The translations under genes and the position numbers were made by a program. Below the pieces are notes generated by a model. It ran no database searches. It was not told the origin of the DNA and saw only the letters and a program-made list of their open reading frames with translations. DNA of 64,000 bases. Source: Lumnitzera littorea (Eukaryota; Streptophyta; Magnoliopsida; Myrtales; Combretaceae). Shown one piece after another: positions 13,916 to 25,563 of the stretch (positions within the stretch are counted from its first letter, which is position 1; each line of letters opens with the position of its first letter). Location of the stretch: contig JAMXBB010000010.1 in the NCBI GenBank assembly GCA_024138015.1, positions 46,053,473 through 46,117,472 of the forward strand, given 5' to 3'.

Positions 13916-14781
13916 TAGATCATGCAAGCTGGCTCATTTAATTGGCAAAAAAATGAGGGTTAGCTAAAAATTTTTTACCTACTTAAATGTGGACATTTTT
14001 AGTCCCCCTTGCTTAGCCTGTAAGTTAAAGTGAGTTGACCTATGGTGAGTTGGCTACTAACTTGTAAGTATTAAAAAAAAAAAAAAAAAACTAAAGGAGA
14101 AATCCGATATGTCAAACATTTATGCTTAGTTATATATTCTATTTTAGGTGAAATGTAGTGAATGTGACATCTTTATAGAATTCATTATAAATAACTCTAC
14201 TTACTAAGCATAGTAAAAGTTGCAATTTTCTCCATTTAATGTCATGTGGAGGCAAATTGCACATTTGTTGTGCTTCCTATATAGAAATTGTAATGATACT
14301 AAGTCATGATTCCATTTTGCAATTGCATATATAGTTATTTAGGATTTCACTTCTAGTAGCCATTACTTACAAATGAAAGTCAAATTTTGCTTTGCTTCTA
14401 TTACCTTCAATTTCTTCAACCTATCGATAACCTATGGAGTTCAATGAAAGAAAATACAGTTTTTTTTTTTCAGTAAAAATTCAATTTAAAATTGGTATTT
14501 ACTTTCTATTTAAAAATGTTAATTTGATACAAAAATATTCTTAACAAGTTAATAGGATAGTTGGCTTGTTGAAGTGATTAATCCACTAAATTGTATAAAT
14601 AAGTCAAATGTCGTAAGTTGGTGGATTAGCTCGAATAAACCCACTAATCCCCGATTAAGTGCATTGGGTCAAAAATTCTAATCTACTTGTGCAAGCAAGC
14701 TAAAGAAAATAGACTCACTTAACCTATAAGCTAATACGAATTGGAGTAGGTTAGCCTACTTAACCTGCTTGCATAGCTCTA
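13916..14781. mobile_element. Possible non-autonomous hAT-like element (weak)
   Basis: The left edge reads TAGATCATGCAAGCTGG. The right edge in reverse complement reads TAGAGCTATGCAAGCAGG, an imperfect inverted pair with the TAGAGCT-type ends of plant hAT MITEs. The interior repeats short words such as AAGTTGG and TTAACC. No clear 8-bp target duplication was found, so this is only a candidate. Confidence 0.3.
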
Positions 14782-16187
14782 TATATAACCTCTTTGATTA
14801 TAAATCTCACTACTATATCTTCAAGCTAAACTATTCGTTCTTGTAAACTATAGTGCCTAACTCTCAAACTAACTCAAAGTAAATCTAAAAAGGAATGATG
14901 AACCAGCAAGTAAAGTTCCTTGAAAAATAAGCATAAGAAGTTCCCTAAATGAGCTTCTAGTATAGTATGAATAAAAGATTAGCACAATCATATTAACATT
15001 GAAGTTGTAGATAATTATTTCCTTTTCTCTTTGTTTTTTGATAATGCCTTCTTATCTCTTAAAACCTATTATATAACCTTTTAATTCCTCCTACAGTCAA
15101 ATAAGAAGTTGTTTTCGATTTTTGAATGTTTACAAGAACAAAATATTGCTAAAGCACATGAACTCTCTATAATCTATAAGAGGCTTCAAAACATTCTAAT
15201 GGTGATAATTTAAAGAACCCACCTAATTTTTAGACAAAAAGTCAACAATCCAAAAACATGAAAGTGTCAAGCCCTTTTTCCCTTAACATAATTGTCATAG
15301 AAAATGGAAGTCTGATTACTTTTACAAAATCTATCAAGTCAAATATTTAAAAAAAAAAATCTATAAGTACCCTTTACAAGTACCTCTGCCTTGGATAAAA
15401 TCTCTTATTCTTCGAACCTTACACTAAGATATAATCCTTTCATTAAATCCGAATAATTTTGGATTTAAAGCCTCGAGATAATTCCCCTTAAAATCCTTTT
15501 ACTTGATACTCTAAAATATGAAGACTATAACTTCTAAATATTCATATGAATATCTAACTTGTTTTTAACATGGTATATCATGAATCCATTTGTCAAAGAA
15601 ATAACTCATGAAAAATTATTCTTATCTTTAAAAACTCTCAAATAGACGTTTAAATATATCCTTATTTTTCTTCTAGATCAATATGTTGCTTTATCCAAAA
15701 TAATTCTATCTTAGTTGAGAATAAATCTAAGATGTTTACTCGATTGGGTTTAATACTGATCCAAAAATTTGAGAAATAACTTACTCTGCAATGCCTTTAA
15801 AAAATCATCATATGTTTATTAAATTTCTTCCATATTGAAAACTTACTTGCATCTTTATTGAAAAACATAGCAAACTATAGTCAAATGCATTTACTTAAAT
15901 ACACTTAAGACTAGTGGAGTTGAGACTTAACCTATAAAAATTAGAACTTAATCTTTCTTTCTCCTTCTAATGAAAATACAACGCTTGTAATTCATTATGG
16001 GATGATATTCTAAAATTTCACGCAGAGGCTGAAAGCATGGCCTTCTATGTTTTCTATTAGATGTGATCTATATCACAATATTAGATCTTTAAATCAAATA
16101 AATCTTAATTATTTCATCATCTCCTTCATTTCTAGATCATCAGATATATAGTGAAATATTTTGAGTTTTTAATGCTTCTCTCTCTAA

Positions 16188-16191
<4 letters not shown>

Positions 16192-16234
<43 letters not shown>
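16192..16234. repeat. (CT)n microsatellite
   Basis: About 21 CT units without interruption, preceded by two shorter CT runs. Confidence 0.97.
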
Positions 16235-16237
<3 letters not shown>

Positions 16238-16944
16238 GTTTTAAGAGCTTATGTAAGCTAAGGAAGACTAACTTATCTCTTATATATGTATTGGAAAGTC
16301 TAAGTAGTATATGTGCGAGAGTTAGTCTAGACACTCCACATAACACGAATATAGTGAAAGAGATAGAAGATATGTGAATAGAATATGATGTAGGGATAGT
16401 ATTTGCAGATATAAACTACAATTTAATGTATTATTATAAAGTTATAATGAAATGTGAAGATCGGTGGTCTTGCTTGAGAATGCTCTTACTTATTTAGGCT
16501 CTTGTAAGATTGAGCCTTTCTCAAGTTTGGTATAGTAAGTAATGGACCTAACTATTAAACAAGGCCAAGCATCATAGAAAACTTGAGTGCGATGTTAGAA
16601 TATAAGAAAGTAGCTTGTTCATTAAGTTTCATAACGTCCATGAGTTAAAAATTTTCAATTAACAATTGTCGAAGATCACATTAGTTTGAAGTGTATAAAT
16701 TCTTTCCAAAATAAATAATGCTATTGCTTTTCTAGATACTATTTATTAAAATGCAATTAATCTTATATAATTATACTTATACATACATACACATATATAT
16801 ATATATATATATTTAGTATATTATGTTAGGTTATACTAGTAAATATGTTAATGATCATACCCTAAAATAATACTTAGTAATTAGTGATATAGATATCCTA
16901 ATTAAATATACATGTTGCACTTAGGTATAATACTGTTTAACCAA

Positions 16945-17188
16945 TGATGAACTTATGCTTGAAGGAATTATGGAGGTAGTAAGATGAAAGTTGAGAGGGA
17001 AAGTCGCAGTTTAGAGGAAAGAAATAGTTTTGTAGTTTGTAGAAGTTGTTACTTTATTCTTTTGCAGTTAGTAAAATATCTCTCTCTATATAGGGTATGT
17101 ATGCACTATAAAGTACACATGTGAATTACTCTCTGAATAAATACATGCATGAATTATATAAGCATGTAAAATATACTTATATCTATCA
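16945..17188 (-). repeat. 3' LTR of outer copia element
   Basis: Read on the minus strand it is 244 bp, starts TGATAGATATAAGTA and ends AAGTTCATCA. It contains a TATA-like word at 17087-17092. The outer 27 bases recur at 41180-41206 with few changes. The U5-like end recurs, in inverted orientation, at about 40831-40882. Confidence 0.8.
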
Positions 17189-17204
17189 CTGCCCCTCAAG
17201 ATGG
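17189..17204 (-). other. Polypurine tract of outer copia element
   Basis: Minus strand CCATCTTGAGGGGCAG lies directly before the 3' LTR start TGATAG. The GAGGGGCAG tract next to TG is the usual plus-strand primer of this group of plant copia elements. Confidence 0.75.
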
Positions 17205-17270
17205 AGAGTAAATATCCATTACTCCCATCTTGGCCAAGAAAAATGAAACTATTTAGCAGGAAATGTATTG

Positions 17271-18666
17271 TGTTAGGTTCTCTCTAATTTAGTTTTAATG
17301 ATAACAAAAAGGACTATTTGATCATGGCTTGTATAAGATCTGTATCATAGGTAATATACTACAGAACCTTTAGTAGAAGAATGTACAAAAGAAAAATCAA
17401 AAGAAACATGTATGAAGAAGGTATAGTAGAAGCTTTAGGTGATGAATAAAAGAATAAGTATATAGTGTAGAACATTGGTAAAAGCTTAAGTAGAAAATTG
17501 CTAGCATTTGAAATGTAATCTAGAGTGTTATAAAAGCTTATGTAGAAGTTTCAAGATTGCCTGATGAAAGACCAATAGAAGGATTGGGTGTTAACTTAAA
17601 GCATAATCGAGGAATATGGTAGAAGATTGGCTAAATGCTTTGACTTGAGAAATGATGGAGTTACGTATAGAAACTTTAGTAGAAGGTTGGAAGTGACATA
17701 AACTTGAGAAGCACAGATTGAAAACCTTAAAAGTACTTGTAGAAGTATTACTAGAAGCTTCATACAATGCATATTGGTCAAATTGTAAAAGGTGTAGAAG
17801 GATAAGTAGAACCTTCAAAAGAGGATAAAGGATGATAGAAGGCTTAGCTCCACTAGTTAATTATATTTAAGAAACATAATTAACTTATTCCACTTAAGTA
17901 GAAAAAATATCTTTAGGGATTATTTTAAATCATAGCAGAAGCTACTTGGATAACATTTAAGCCTAATCTTGTTGATTAAAAATCAAATCATGATTAGTAC
18001 GTTCAAGTACTAGAGCAGATTTTCAATAAGGATAACAACATCTAATGTATATCCACAAAATTGCAATGTTTACCAGAATATTAGCAAAATATCAACTTTT
18101 GAACATTGGAATTCAATATATAAATACCAACGAATTTAGATATAAAAACACACTAAGCTAAAAAGAAATTAATATACTGTTTACGCAATCAAGAGCTAAA
18201 CTTTGAAGAACTACATTTTTCTCTTAAATTTATTTGATTTCTTGAATTGTATTGTGTTTGTAACCTTGAAAGAGATAAAGATGTACTATAGCCTATGTTT
18301 AGTCTCTTGGAGAGACTAGCAAGACAAGTTAGTTAATTGTAAAGGTCGAGGAGACTTAATTGTGTACTCTCTTTTAGTGTTTAATTGATTGATATAGTTG
18401 AATGACTAGATCCCCAATGGTAGAGCTGGAAGAAAGGACTGATGCATAAGGAAAAACCTTTATAAAATCCTACTTTTGATCTTCTTATCCTATCTTCTTT
18501 AATTATTGTTTTATCTTCTTCTTTTTTTTTTTCTGTGATGCTTTAGTTCAATTGTCAAACTACTTCTAAATCTTGGGTTTTTTTTTTCAAGTTATTAGTA
18601 TTTTTATTTCCAAAAAGTTTATAACAATCAATTCACTCCCCTTTTAATTATTTATTAGGACCAACA
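17271..18666 (+). repeat. 5' LTR of SIRE-like element
   Basis: 1396 bp, TGTTAGG...CCAACA. It matches 30493-31792 plus 38712-38842. A TATA box candidate, TATATAAATA, is at 18117-18126, and the corresponding word in the 3' LTR is at about 31344. Repeated GTAGAAG words give the U3 part an irregular internal repetition (about 17370-17830). Short minus-strand frames here are chance frames. Confidence 0.9.
18117..18126 (+). promoter_or_regulatory. TATA box of SIRE-like 5' LTR
   Basis: TATATAAATA, about 550 bp before the LTR end. It is partly conserved in the 3' LTR (ATATAAATA). It would place the U3/R boundary about 30 bp downstream. Activity is not shown. Confidence 0.5.
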
Positions 18667-18668
18667 AT

Positions 18669-18680
18669 TGGTATCAAAGC
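18669..18680 (+). other. Primer binding site, initiator Met-tRNA
   Basis: TGGTATCAAAGC, two bases after the 5' LTR end. It differs by one base from the usual copia PBS TGGTATCAGAGC. Confidence 0.9.
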
Positions 18681-18714
18681 AAGTGCTCTTTTTTCATTTT
18701 GACTACAAGACCCA

Positions 18715-20460
18715 ATGGTAGAAAATAATTTGATTATCCAAGTTAACAAGATTCCTCACTTTAATGGTAATAACTTTACTTATTGGAAATATAAAATGGA
18801 GACTAATATTCAAGCTACAAATTATGAATCAAGGGTCATCATAGAATCTAGTGGCATTTAGATAAGAGGAAAAGTGGCTTTAGAGGATTATAAAAAGAAA
18901 GCCACTCTAAATAATAAGGCTAAGAATCTGTTACTCTTTGCTATAGCTCCTTCTAAATTCTGTATAATATCATCCTGTAAAATTGCTAAGGACATTTGGG
19001 ATACACTTTATGAAACTCACGAAGGAACTAGTACTATTAAAGAAATACGTATTAATTCACTTCTACAAGAGTATAAGTGTTACTAGTTATAGCTAGGAGA
19101 AAAGATCAAGGATTCCATCAATAACCTCATTGCTATAACCAATGAACAATCGTTTGCTTAGAAAGAAGATTGATGAAGCTGATATTGTAAGGAAAGTATT
19201 GCATGTACTTCCTAGATATGGGATGTGAAAAAGACTACCACTGAGGAAGCTTGCGATATAAGCAAACTAACTCTACTACAATCGAGAGGTAAGCTTATGG
19301 CCTATGAGTCAGACTTCTTAAGCAAAGAAGATGAGAAAGACTCAAAGAAAAAGACTCTAGTATTCAAAGTGAAAGAGATTGACATAGATTTAGATGATGA
19401 ACAATCTAACAATGAACAAGGAGATGTTACCCTTCTTGCAAGACGACTCAATTGAACTCTTAAATCAAAAGGTAAGAGCGGTTCAATTTCAAGAAGTATA
19501 AATCTAACAAGTTGTTTAGTTATATAGGAAAGGGATACAAAGAAGAAAAGAGGGAGAAGAAAGAAAAGAAGGAACTCACTTGTTGTGAATGTAAAAAGCT
19601 AGGGCACATAAAATACGAGTGTCCAATTCTTGTAAAGAAGAAGGGGAAATTCAAGAAGAAAAGGAAAGCCTTACTAGCTATTTAGAGCAATTTAGATGAT
19701 TCAGAAACTGAGAATGAGAAATTATGTGAAGATGAAGAAAGAGAGGAAGCAAACTTGTGCTTGATGGCTTTTTCTGAGGTAAATTCAAAATTTGAGACTA
19801 ATTCTCTACCTGATTATGTTTATGTAGAAATAGAAAGAGCATTAAATGTTTTATCTAAATCTAATGCTAAGATTACAAAGCTAGATAATGAAATTCGAGT
19901 ACGGAAAAATGAAAAGGAGGCATTAACACATACACATGAGATCTTAACAGATGAGATAGATACACTTAAAGTTGAAAATGAAATCTTAAGGAAAGAAAAA
20001 GAGGACATGTCAAAATAGAATCTAATTCTAAAGGATGAAATTAATGATTTAAAAACCAAAGTTAAAGAATTATCTCATTTAAGAAAATCAACTTTTATCG
20101 AATTCAATGAAAGTGGTAAAAAACTTCCAATGTTATTATCTAGTCAAAGAATAGTAAGTACAAGATAGGTTTGGGATATGAAATTGGCCAGTGTTCAAAA
20201 AATTCATCGAAAACTTTATTTGTGAAAGTTGTGAATGAAAAGTAAAAGGAGCCAATGGCTCAAATTATCGACAAAGGAAAAAGTGTAGTTAGTAGAAGGT
20301 ACCACGACGGACCTAAAACCAACCAGAATGCAAGTAGAAGGTACCCTCTACACACAATAAAAGATAAGTAAAGGAAAGCAAGTATAACTACCCTTCATCT
20401 AATGCATGCTTCTTTTGTAATAGGGTAAGTCATATAGAAAAGTACTATTTTTATAAAAAC
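18715..20460 (+). pseudogene. Copia gag, SIRE-like, broken
   Basis: The reading begins MVENNLIIQVNKIPHF at 18715 and shows the plant copia gag pattern: FNGNNFTYWKYKM near the start, then IAKDIWDTLYETHEGTS (18985-19035), as in UBN2-type gag. A first CCHC zinc knuckle (CCECKKLGHIKYEC) is at 19581-19624. A Glu/Lys-rich coiled-coil stretch follows (19755-20018). A second knuckle (CFFCNRVSHIEKY, last Cys replaced by Tyr) is at 20407-20448. Two knuckles with a coiled coil between them is the layout of SIRE/Maximus gag. Stops occur after residue 45, at 19084, 19454, 20016 and later, with frame changes. In the intact family, gag and pol form one polyprotein that packages and copies the element RNA. 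Non-functional. Confidence 0.8.
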
Positions 20461-20580
20461 CTCAAGCTTAGTAAATCTCAAGTAGATAAACAAAGCACAA
20501 GCTTGATTTATAAATGACCCAAGCTTTGCTAGGTTCATAAACAAGGTTAATCTATTTTGATGAATGTAAGAACGTGAAGC

Positions 20581-23500
20581 AAAATATTATGAAACTTAGT
20601 ATTTAGACAGTGGTTGCTCGAATCACATGATTGGAAACACTTCGTCATTCACCAATTTAATATGGAAGGAGAAAGGACATGTCATGCTTGGAGACAATAG
20701 AATGGGTTGAATAATTGGATATGGTACAATTGATATTTCTCCCTTTTCTATTGAAAAATGTTTATCTTGTGAAAGACCTAAGGCACAGTCCATTGATTGT
20801 CACTCAACTTTGTGATAAAGGGCATAAAGTAATATTTGAAAAAGATAAGTGTTACGCCTATAATAAAAATGGAGAATCCTTGTTTTTTTGAAGGATTTAG
20901 GAAAAGTAATGTATATAAAGTAAATCTGTCAGAAGTCTTGAACAAAAAATGCTTTTTAACAATAACAGATAATGCTCAATCTTGGTATAAAAAGTTAGGA
21001 CATGTTAACTTTCACCAACTTGAAAATCTCTTTAAGAATAATCTGGTATTTGGATTACCTAAAATTAGCATAAACAAAGATATTTATTGTGATTCTTGCT
21101 TAAAGAATAAAATTGTGCCTATACCTCATAACAACAAAAAGGTAATTTCTACAACCAAACCTTTAGATCTTCTACACCTAGATCTATTTAGTCCAACTCA
21201 GACAACAAGTCTTAGTGGGAACAAATATAGTCTTGTTGTAGTAGATGATTTTTCAAGGTACTCTTGGGTATTGTTTTCACAAAACAAGAGTGATGCCTTT
21301 AAACATTTTGAAGTATTTGCTAGACATGCTCAAAATGAAAAAGGTGCCTCCATATTCAGTTTAAGGACCGACCATGGTGGTGAGTTTGAAAACTATGATT
21401 TTATAACATTTTATGAAAATTGTGATATTACTCATAATTTTTCTACCCCATACACTCTACAACACAATGGAGTTGGTAAACATAAAAATCTCACCATCCA
21501 AGAGATGGCACATACCTTGTTAAATGATAACTATATGGCTAAGTTCTTTTGAGCTAAGGCTATTTCCATAGCATGTTACATTACTAATAGAGTATATGTA
21601 AGAACCTTCACCAATAAAACTACTTATGAACTCTATAAGAAAAGAAAACACACGATCTCATACTTGCATATTTTTTCATGCAAGTGTTATGTAAAAAGGA
21701 ATAATGCTAATCTTGGAAAGTTTTATGCAAAGGCAAATGGAGCTATCTTTTTAGGATATTCATTGAATAGTAAGGCTTATTGAGTCTATAATAAATCCAC
21801 TAAAGTAATAGAAGAGTCTATCAATGTAAAATTCTATGATGATCTAAGAAAAGAAGAATCAGATGATGATATTTTGCTAATAATAAGAAAGAAGGATGAG
21901 AAATAGGATCTTGAACAAGTAGAAACTTCAGTAGAGGCAAAAACCAAGCCTATTGAACCTCTTAAAAGGAAACTAGAAGAATCTGTACAATGTTTAAGTA
22001 AGGCTTAGCAGTTTAAACCTTCTCATCCTCCAGAATGAACTATTGGAGATGTTTAAATTGGTGTCTAAATACAATCCAAATTATAAAACATTGAAGATCA
22101 TTTTATCATGTTATATGAAGAAGAACCCAATACCATGGAAAATGCTTTTAAAAGATGTAAATTGGATTAACGCAATGCAAGAGGAATTGAATCAATTTCA
22201 TAGAAACTAAGTTTGGACATTAGTTCCAAGACCAGTCAATAAAACCATAATTGGAACTAAATAGGTGTTTAGAAATTAGCTGGATGAAAATGGCAAAATT
22301 GTGAGAAATAAAGCATGATTAGTGGCCAAGGGATATTTACAAGAAGAAGGTATAGATTATAATGAAACCTATGCCCCCATAGCTAGATTAGAAGCTATTC
22401 ATCTCTTAATTACTTATGCTTGTTCTAAGAATTTTAAGTTATTTCAAATGGATGTGAAAAAAATGCCTTCTTAAACAAGTATATCAAAGAGGAGATTTAT
22501 GTAGAACAACTCCCTAGATTTGAAGACCCATTTAAGGAAGATCATTTTTTCAAGTTCAAAAAGGCTTTATACAGTTTAAAACAAGCACCTCAAGCATGCT
22601 ATGAATGACTTAGTGAATTTCTTATTAAGAATGGTTTTAGTAGAGACAAAAGAGATACTACCTTGTTCTTAAAGCATTTTGATAAGGATATTTTGGTAGT
22701 ACAAATTTATGTTGATGACATCATCTTTGGCTTTACTAACAAAGATTATTGCAAAGAATTTTCTAAGATGATGCATGATGAATTTGAGATGTCAATGATG
22801 GGAGAGTTAAATTTTTTCTTAGGTTTGCAAATTAAGCAAATAAATGAAGGTATATTTGTACACTAAGAAAAATATACTCACTAGATTATTAAGAAGTTTG
22901 GCTTTGAAAATGCCAAAGGCACTTCTACTCCAATGAGCATACTAATAAGGTTAGATATAAGTAAGAAAGTAAGTGAAAAACTTTATCAAAGTCTCATCAG
23001 ATCCTTGTTGTATTTGACTACTTCTAGCCATAACATTTTATTAGTGCTTGCTTTTGTACGTGTTTTCAAAGTTCTCCAACTAAAATGCATCTCATAACAA
23101 TTAAAAGAATTTTTAAGCACCTATTAACTACATATAAGCTAAGTATCTGGTATCCAAAGAATTAAAATATCAATTTGGTTGGATATTCATATGTGGATTA
23201 TGTTGGATGCAAAGTTGATAGGAAAAGTACCTCTAGTACTTGTTAATTTTTTAGTAACAAATTAGTTTCTTAGTCTTCCAAGAAATAAAATTCTATTGTC
23301 TTATCAACAAATGTAGCAAAATATGTTTCACTTGGAAATTGTTGTGCTCAAATCTTGCAGATAAAACAACAAATGTTGGATTGTGACATAAGTTATAATA
23401 GTATACCAAATAGATGTGATAACATGAGTGCCAAAAATTTAACTAAGAGTCTAATACATCATTTAAGGTCCAAACACATAAAAATATGACATCATTTCAT

Positions 23501-23644
23501 TAGGGATCACATGTCTAATGGAGATATTTATATAGAATTTGTTTCTTCTAATTTGCAATGTGCAAATATTTTTACTAACCCCTTGGAAGAGGTAAGATTT
23601 GAATATATCATAGATGAATTTGGCATCTATAATCCATTTTCTTG
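20581..23644 (+). pseudogene. Copia pol (protease, integrase, RT, RNase H), broken
   Basis: Protease: YLDSGCSNHMIGN with the DSG active site at 20606-20614. Integrase: a zinc-binding segment (KLGHVNFHQL ... YCDSC) and core (LHLDLF ... RTDHGGEF) in the 238-residue open frame 20836-21552. The catalytic Glu of the usual ERKN motif appears as Lys (codon 21478-21480). RT: NAFLN..IKEEIYVEQLP, then intact QIYVDDIIFG (YVDD 22708-22719), then MGELNFFLGLQI. RNase H: the ending IRHHFIRDHMSNGDIYIEF at about 23485-23540, then FTNPLEE (family FTKPL). Stops lie at 21550, 21781, 22208, 22262, 22316, 22606 and 22864, and in many later places. Domain order PR-IN-RT-RH proves Ty1/copia. Non-functional. Confidence 0.9.
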
Positions 23645-23849
23645 AATCTGCTTACATGCCTCCCTCTATGTAGCATGTTTAACGCAAGTTCCCCTACTTT
23701 GTACGTGTTAGTCTTAATTGACCAAACAACCTCTTATTTTTCCCTCATCTTTCCAACACAATCTCTACAACTTCTCTCCTCTCAAACCCTCAACATTTTC
23801 TTTTGTTCATGGAAAAAAAGAAAAAAGAAAAAAAAAAAAGAAACCCTAA

Positions 23850-25558
23850 ATGGCACCCAAAAAGAGTTCCATTACCAAAGGAAAGACAAAAATTTCATGC
23901 AAACCTTAGGAGACTTCTCTAAAAACCTAAAAGATGATGAAGCCCTCTAAGGATTAGAATGCAAGTTCAAAGAAAAGGTAAGACAAATTGCAAGCCAATG
24001 TTGAAACAAGTGAGGATGCTCATAAACCATGACGTCAAGTTGATGATGGTGCAACTTCTAAAAAGAACAAAGAAAAGGTTTGTGATTCCTCGTTCTTTAA
24101 ACTTGGTTTCTTTGAAAAGAATAGTTTTTACTAGAATAAGTTTTTGGACAATCCTAGTTGCTTAGGGTTATTGAATAGACAACAAATAATGAATGTAGAT
24201 GTCTTGAAAGAGTTTTAAGACAATCTTGTCATGGATGCAAAAATTGAAGTGCTAACTGCTTTGGTTTTAGGTATTGAAGTAGAAATTACTAGAAAAGATT
24301 TAATTGAATGTTTTGGGTTGAAAGATTTGTCTGATGATGAAGAGTTAATTAAGTTGACTAATGAGAATGTTTTTAAGGAACTGAATGAAGGGATTAAGGA
24401 TGATTATTGTAGGATAGCTTAGATATTCAATTTTGAGCTTGTTGTAAGAATCATTCACAATACTATAGTAGGTTGCATTTTACCCCCAAAGGGTAATTTT
24501 ACTAAGGCAATAGTTAGAGCATGAAATTATAATTCTAGTAGTGATGAAAGGAAAAAGTTTGTATATGCCTGTGAAAGTCCTAAGGTATATGGGGAAGAGT
24601 AAGAATAATGTGTCCTATAAGAATATTATCATGAAATTACTAAGGTTAAAGGGAATCAAAATACTTTAGGGAGAGAATGAAATTAAAACTTTGAAAAAAG
24701 ATTAGAGAAAAGATATTTCGCCATATGGGTATAAGGGTTAAGAATTTTATTTGGCATTCAAATGATGGTGCACATTATGTGTACCTAAGGCACAAGAAGA
24801 GGACTTTTTGAAGGTAAGAGTAGAGTGCAACGCCTAAATAAGAGCACTCTATTAGAGTAGAATCTTCTATAGAAGGTTCTTAAGGAAAGAGACAAGTTGA
24901 ACTTTTTGCATGGCTAATCAATTCTTCTGATTAACCTCAATTGCCTTTTAGTCAACAACCATATAAGGTTAAAGAAAGGAAAGTGTAGAAAATAGATTAG
25001 ATGAACACATCGATACTATGTCGGATGAAAAATTCAAGTTTTTTAAGAAGGAGAACCAACTTTTAGTAGCTGAAAAATTTTATGATATAAGTTCTTCTTT
25101 AGAAGCAATCATAGAATTGAAACTAGAGAGAGTTACTGTTAAGGTAAATGAAGGTTTTGACAATATCAAGAGGTAACTTAACAAGATTGATATGGTACTA
25201 TTCAACCAAGAGGGCTTGAATATTAAAAAACAAATGAAACATCTTAAATAGTCCCTTTAGCAGATGTACTTAAGGCTTCAACTATTTTTAAAGCAACTGG
25301 ATGTATGTATAGTAGAACTTTACTTGGATAAGGAGTCTACAGCCAAGGTACTGAAAGATTTGCAAAAAGAAATAAAGGACTTCATTATTGTGCAGTTTCT
25401 AGACTATATAAGACCTATTCATCCTTCACCTAAAGTAGTTGTGTTAGATGATAAACCTTCTAAACAAGTTGAGAAGACCTTCTACAACCTTTTCATTAAT
25501 CCAACCTTCACTACAAAATAGTCACCTTCTGCCTATACTAAGAAAAATCTATGAAATA
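23850..25558 (+). pseudogene. Env-like third ORF of SIRE-like element, broken
   Basis: After pol and a 200-bp linker, an ATG at 23850 gives MAPKKSS, the style of start seen in the extra ORF of SIRE-type elements. The readable part is 24170-24480: LGLLNRQQIMNVDVLKEF, then an open frame with GIEVEITRKDLIECFGL, then NFELVVRIIHNTIVGC and ILPPKGN after one stop. This resembles the plant-specific domain of SIRE env-like ORFs. Later parts (25020-25520) encode a charged, coiled-coil-like segment. At least ten stops and several frame changes break it. The function of this ORF is unknown even in intact elements; no signal peptide or transmembrane segment can be read here. It ends at the solo LTR insertion at 25564. 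Confidence 0.6.
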
Positions 25559-25563
25559 GTCTA

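Larger units (their letters stand above)
11141..16939. other. Intergenic DNA, no gene recognised
   Basis: About 5.8 kb without a credible coding region. The part 11141-11965 ends in TTCTGGGTTTTACA, like the 3' end of a gypsy LTR, and may be the far part of an old LTR split by the solo LTR to its left. A short inverted repeat lies at 13610-13683 and a possible small DNA transposon at 13916-14781. The remainder (11970-13600 and 14790-16180) shows only AT-rich unique sequence and poly-A/T tracts. Confidence 0.5.

Noticed and set aside
19820..20059. A 79-codon minus-strand frame
   Set aside because: It is the complement of the Glu/Lys-rich coiled-coil part of the copia gag.
23642..23950. A 102-codon plus-strand frame after copia RNase H
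   Set aside because: It crosses the linker and the start of the env-like ORF in another frame; the MAPKKSS start at 23850 fits the family better.
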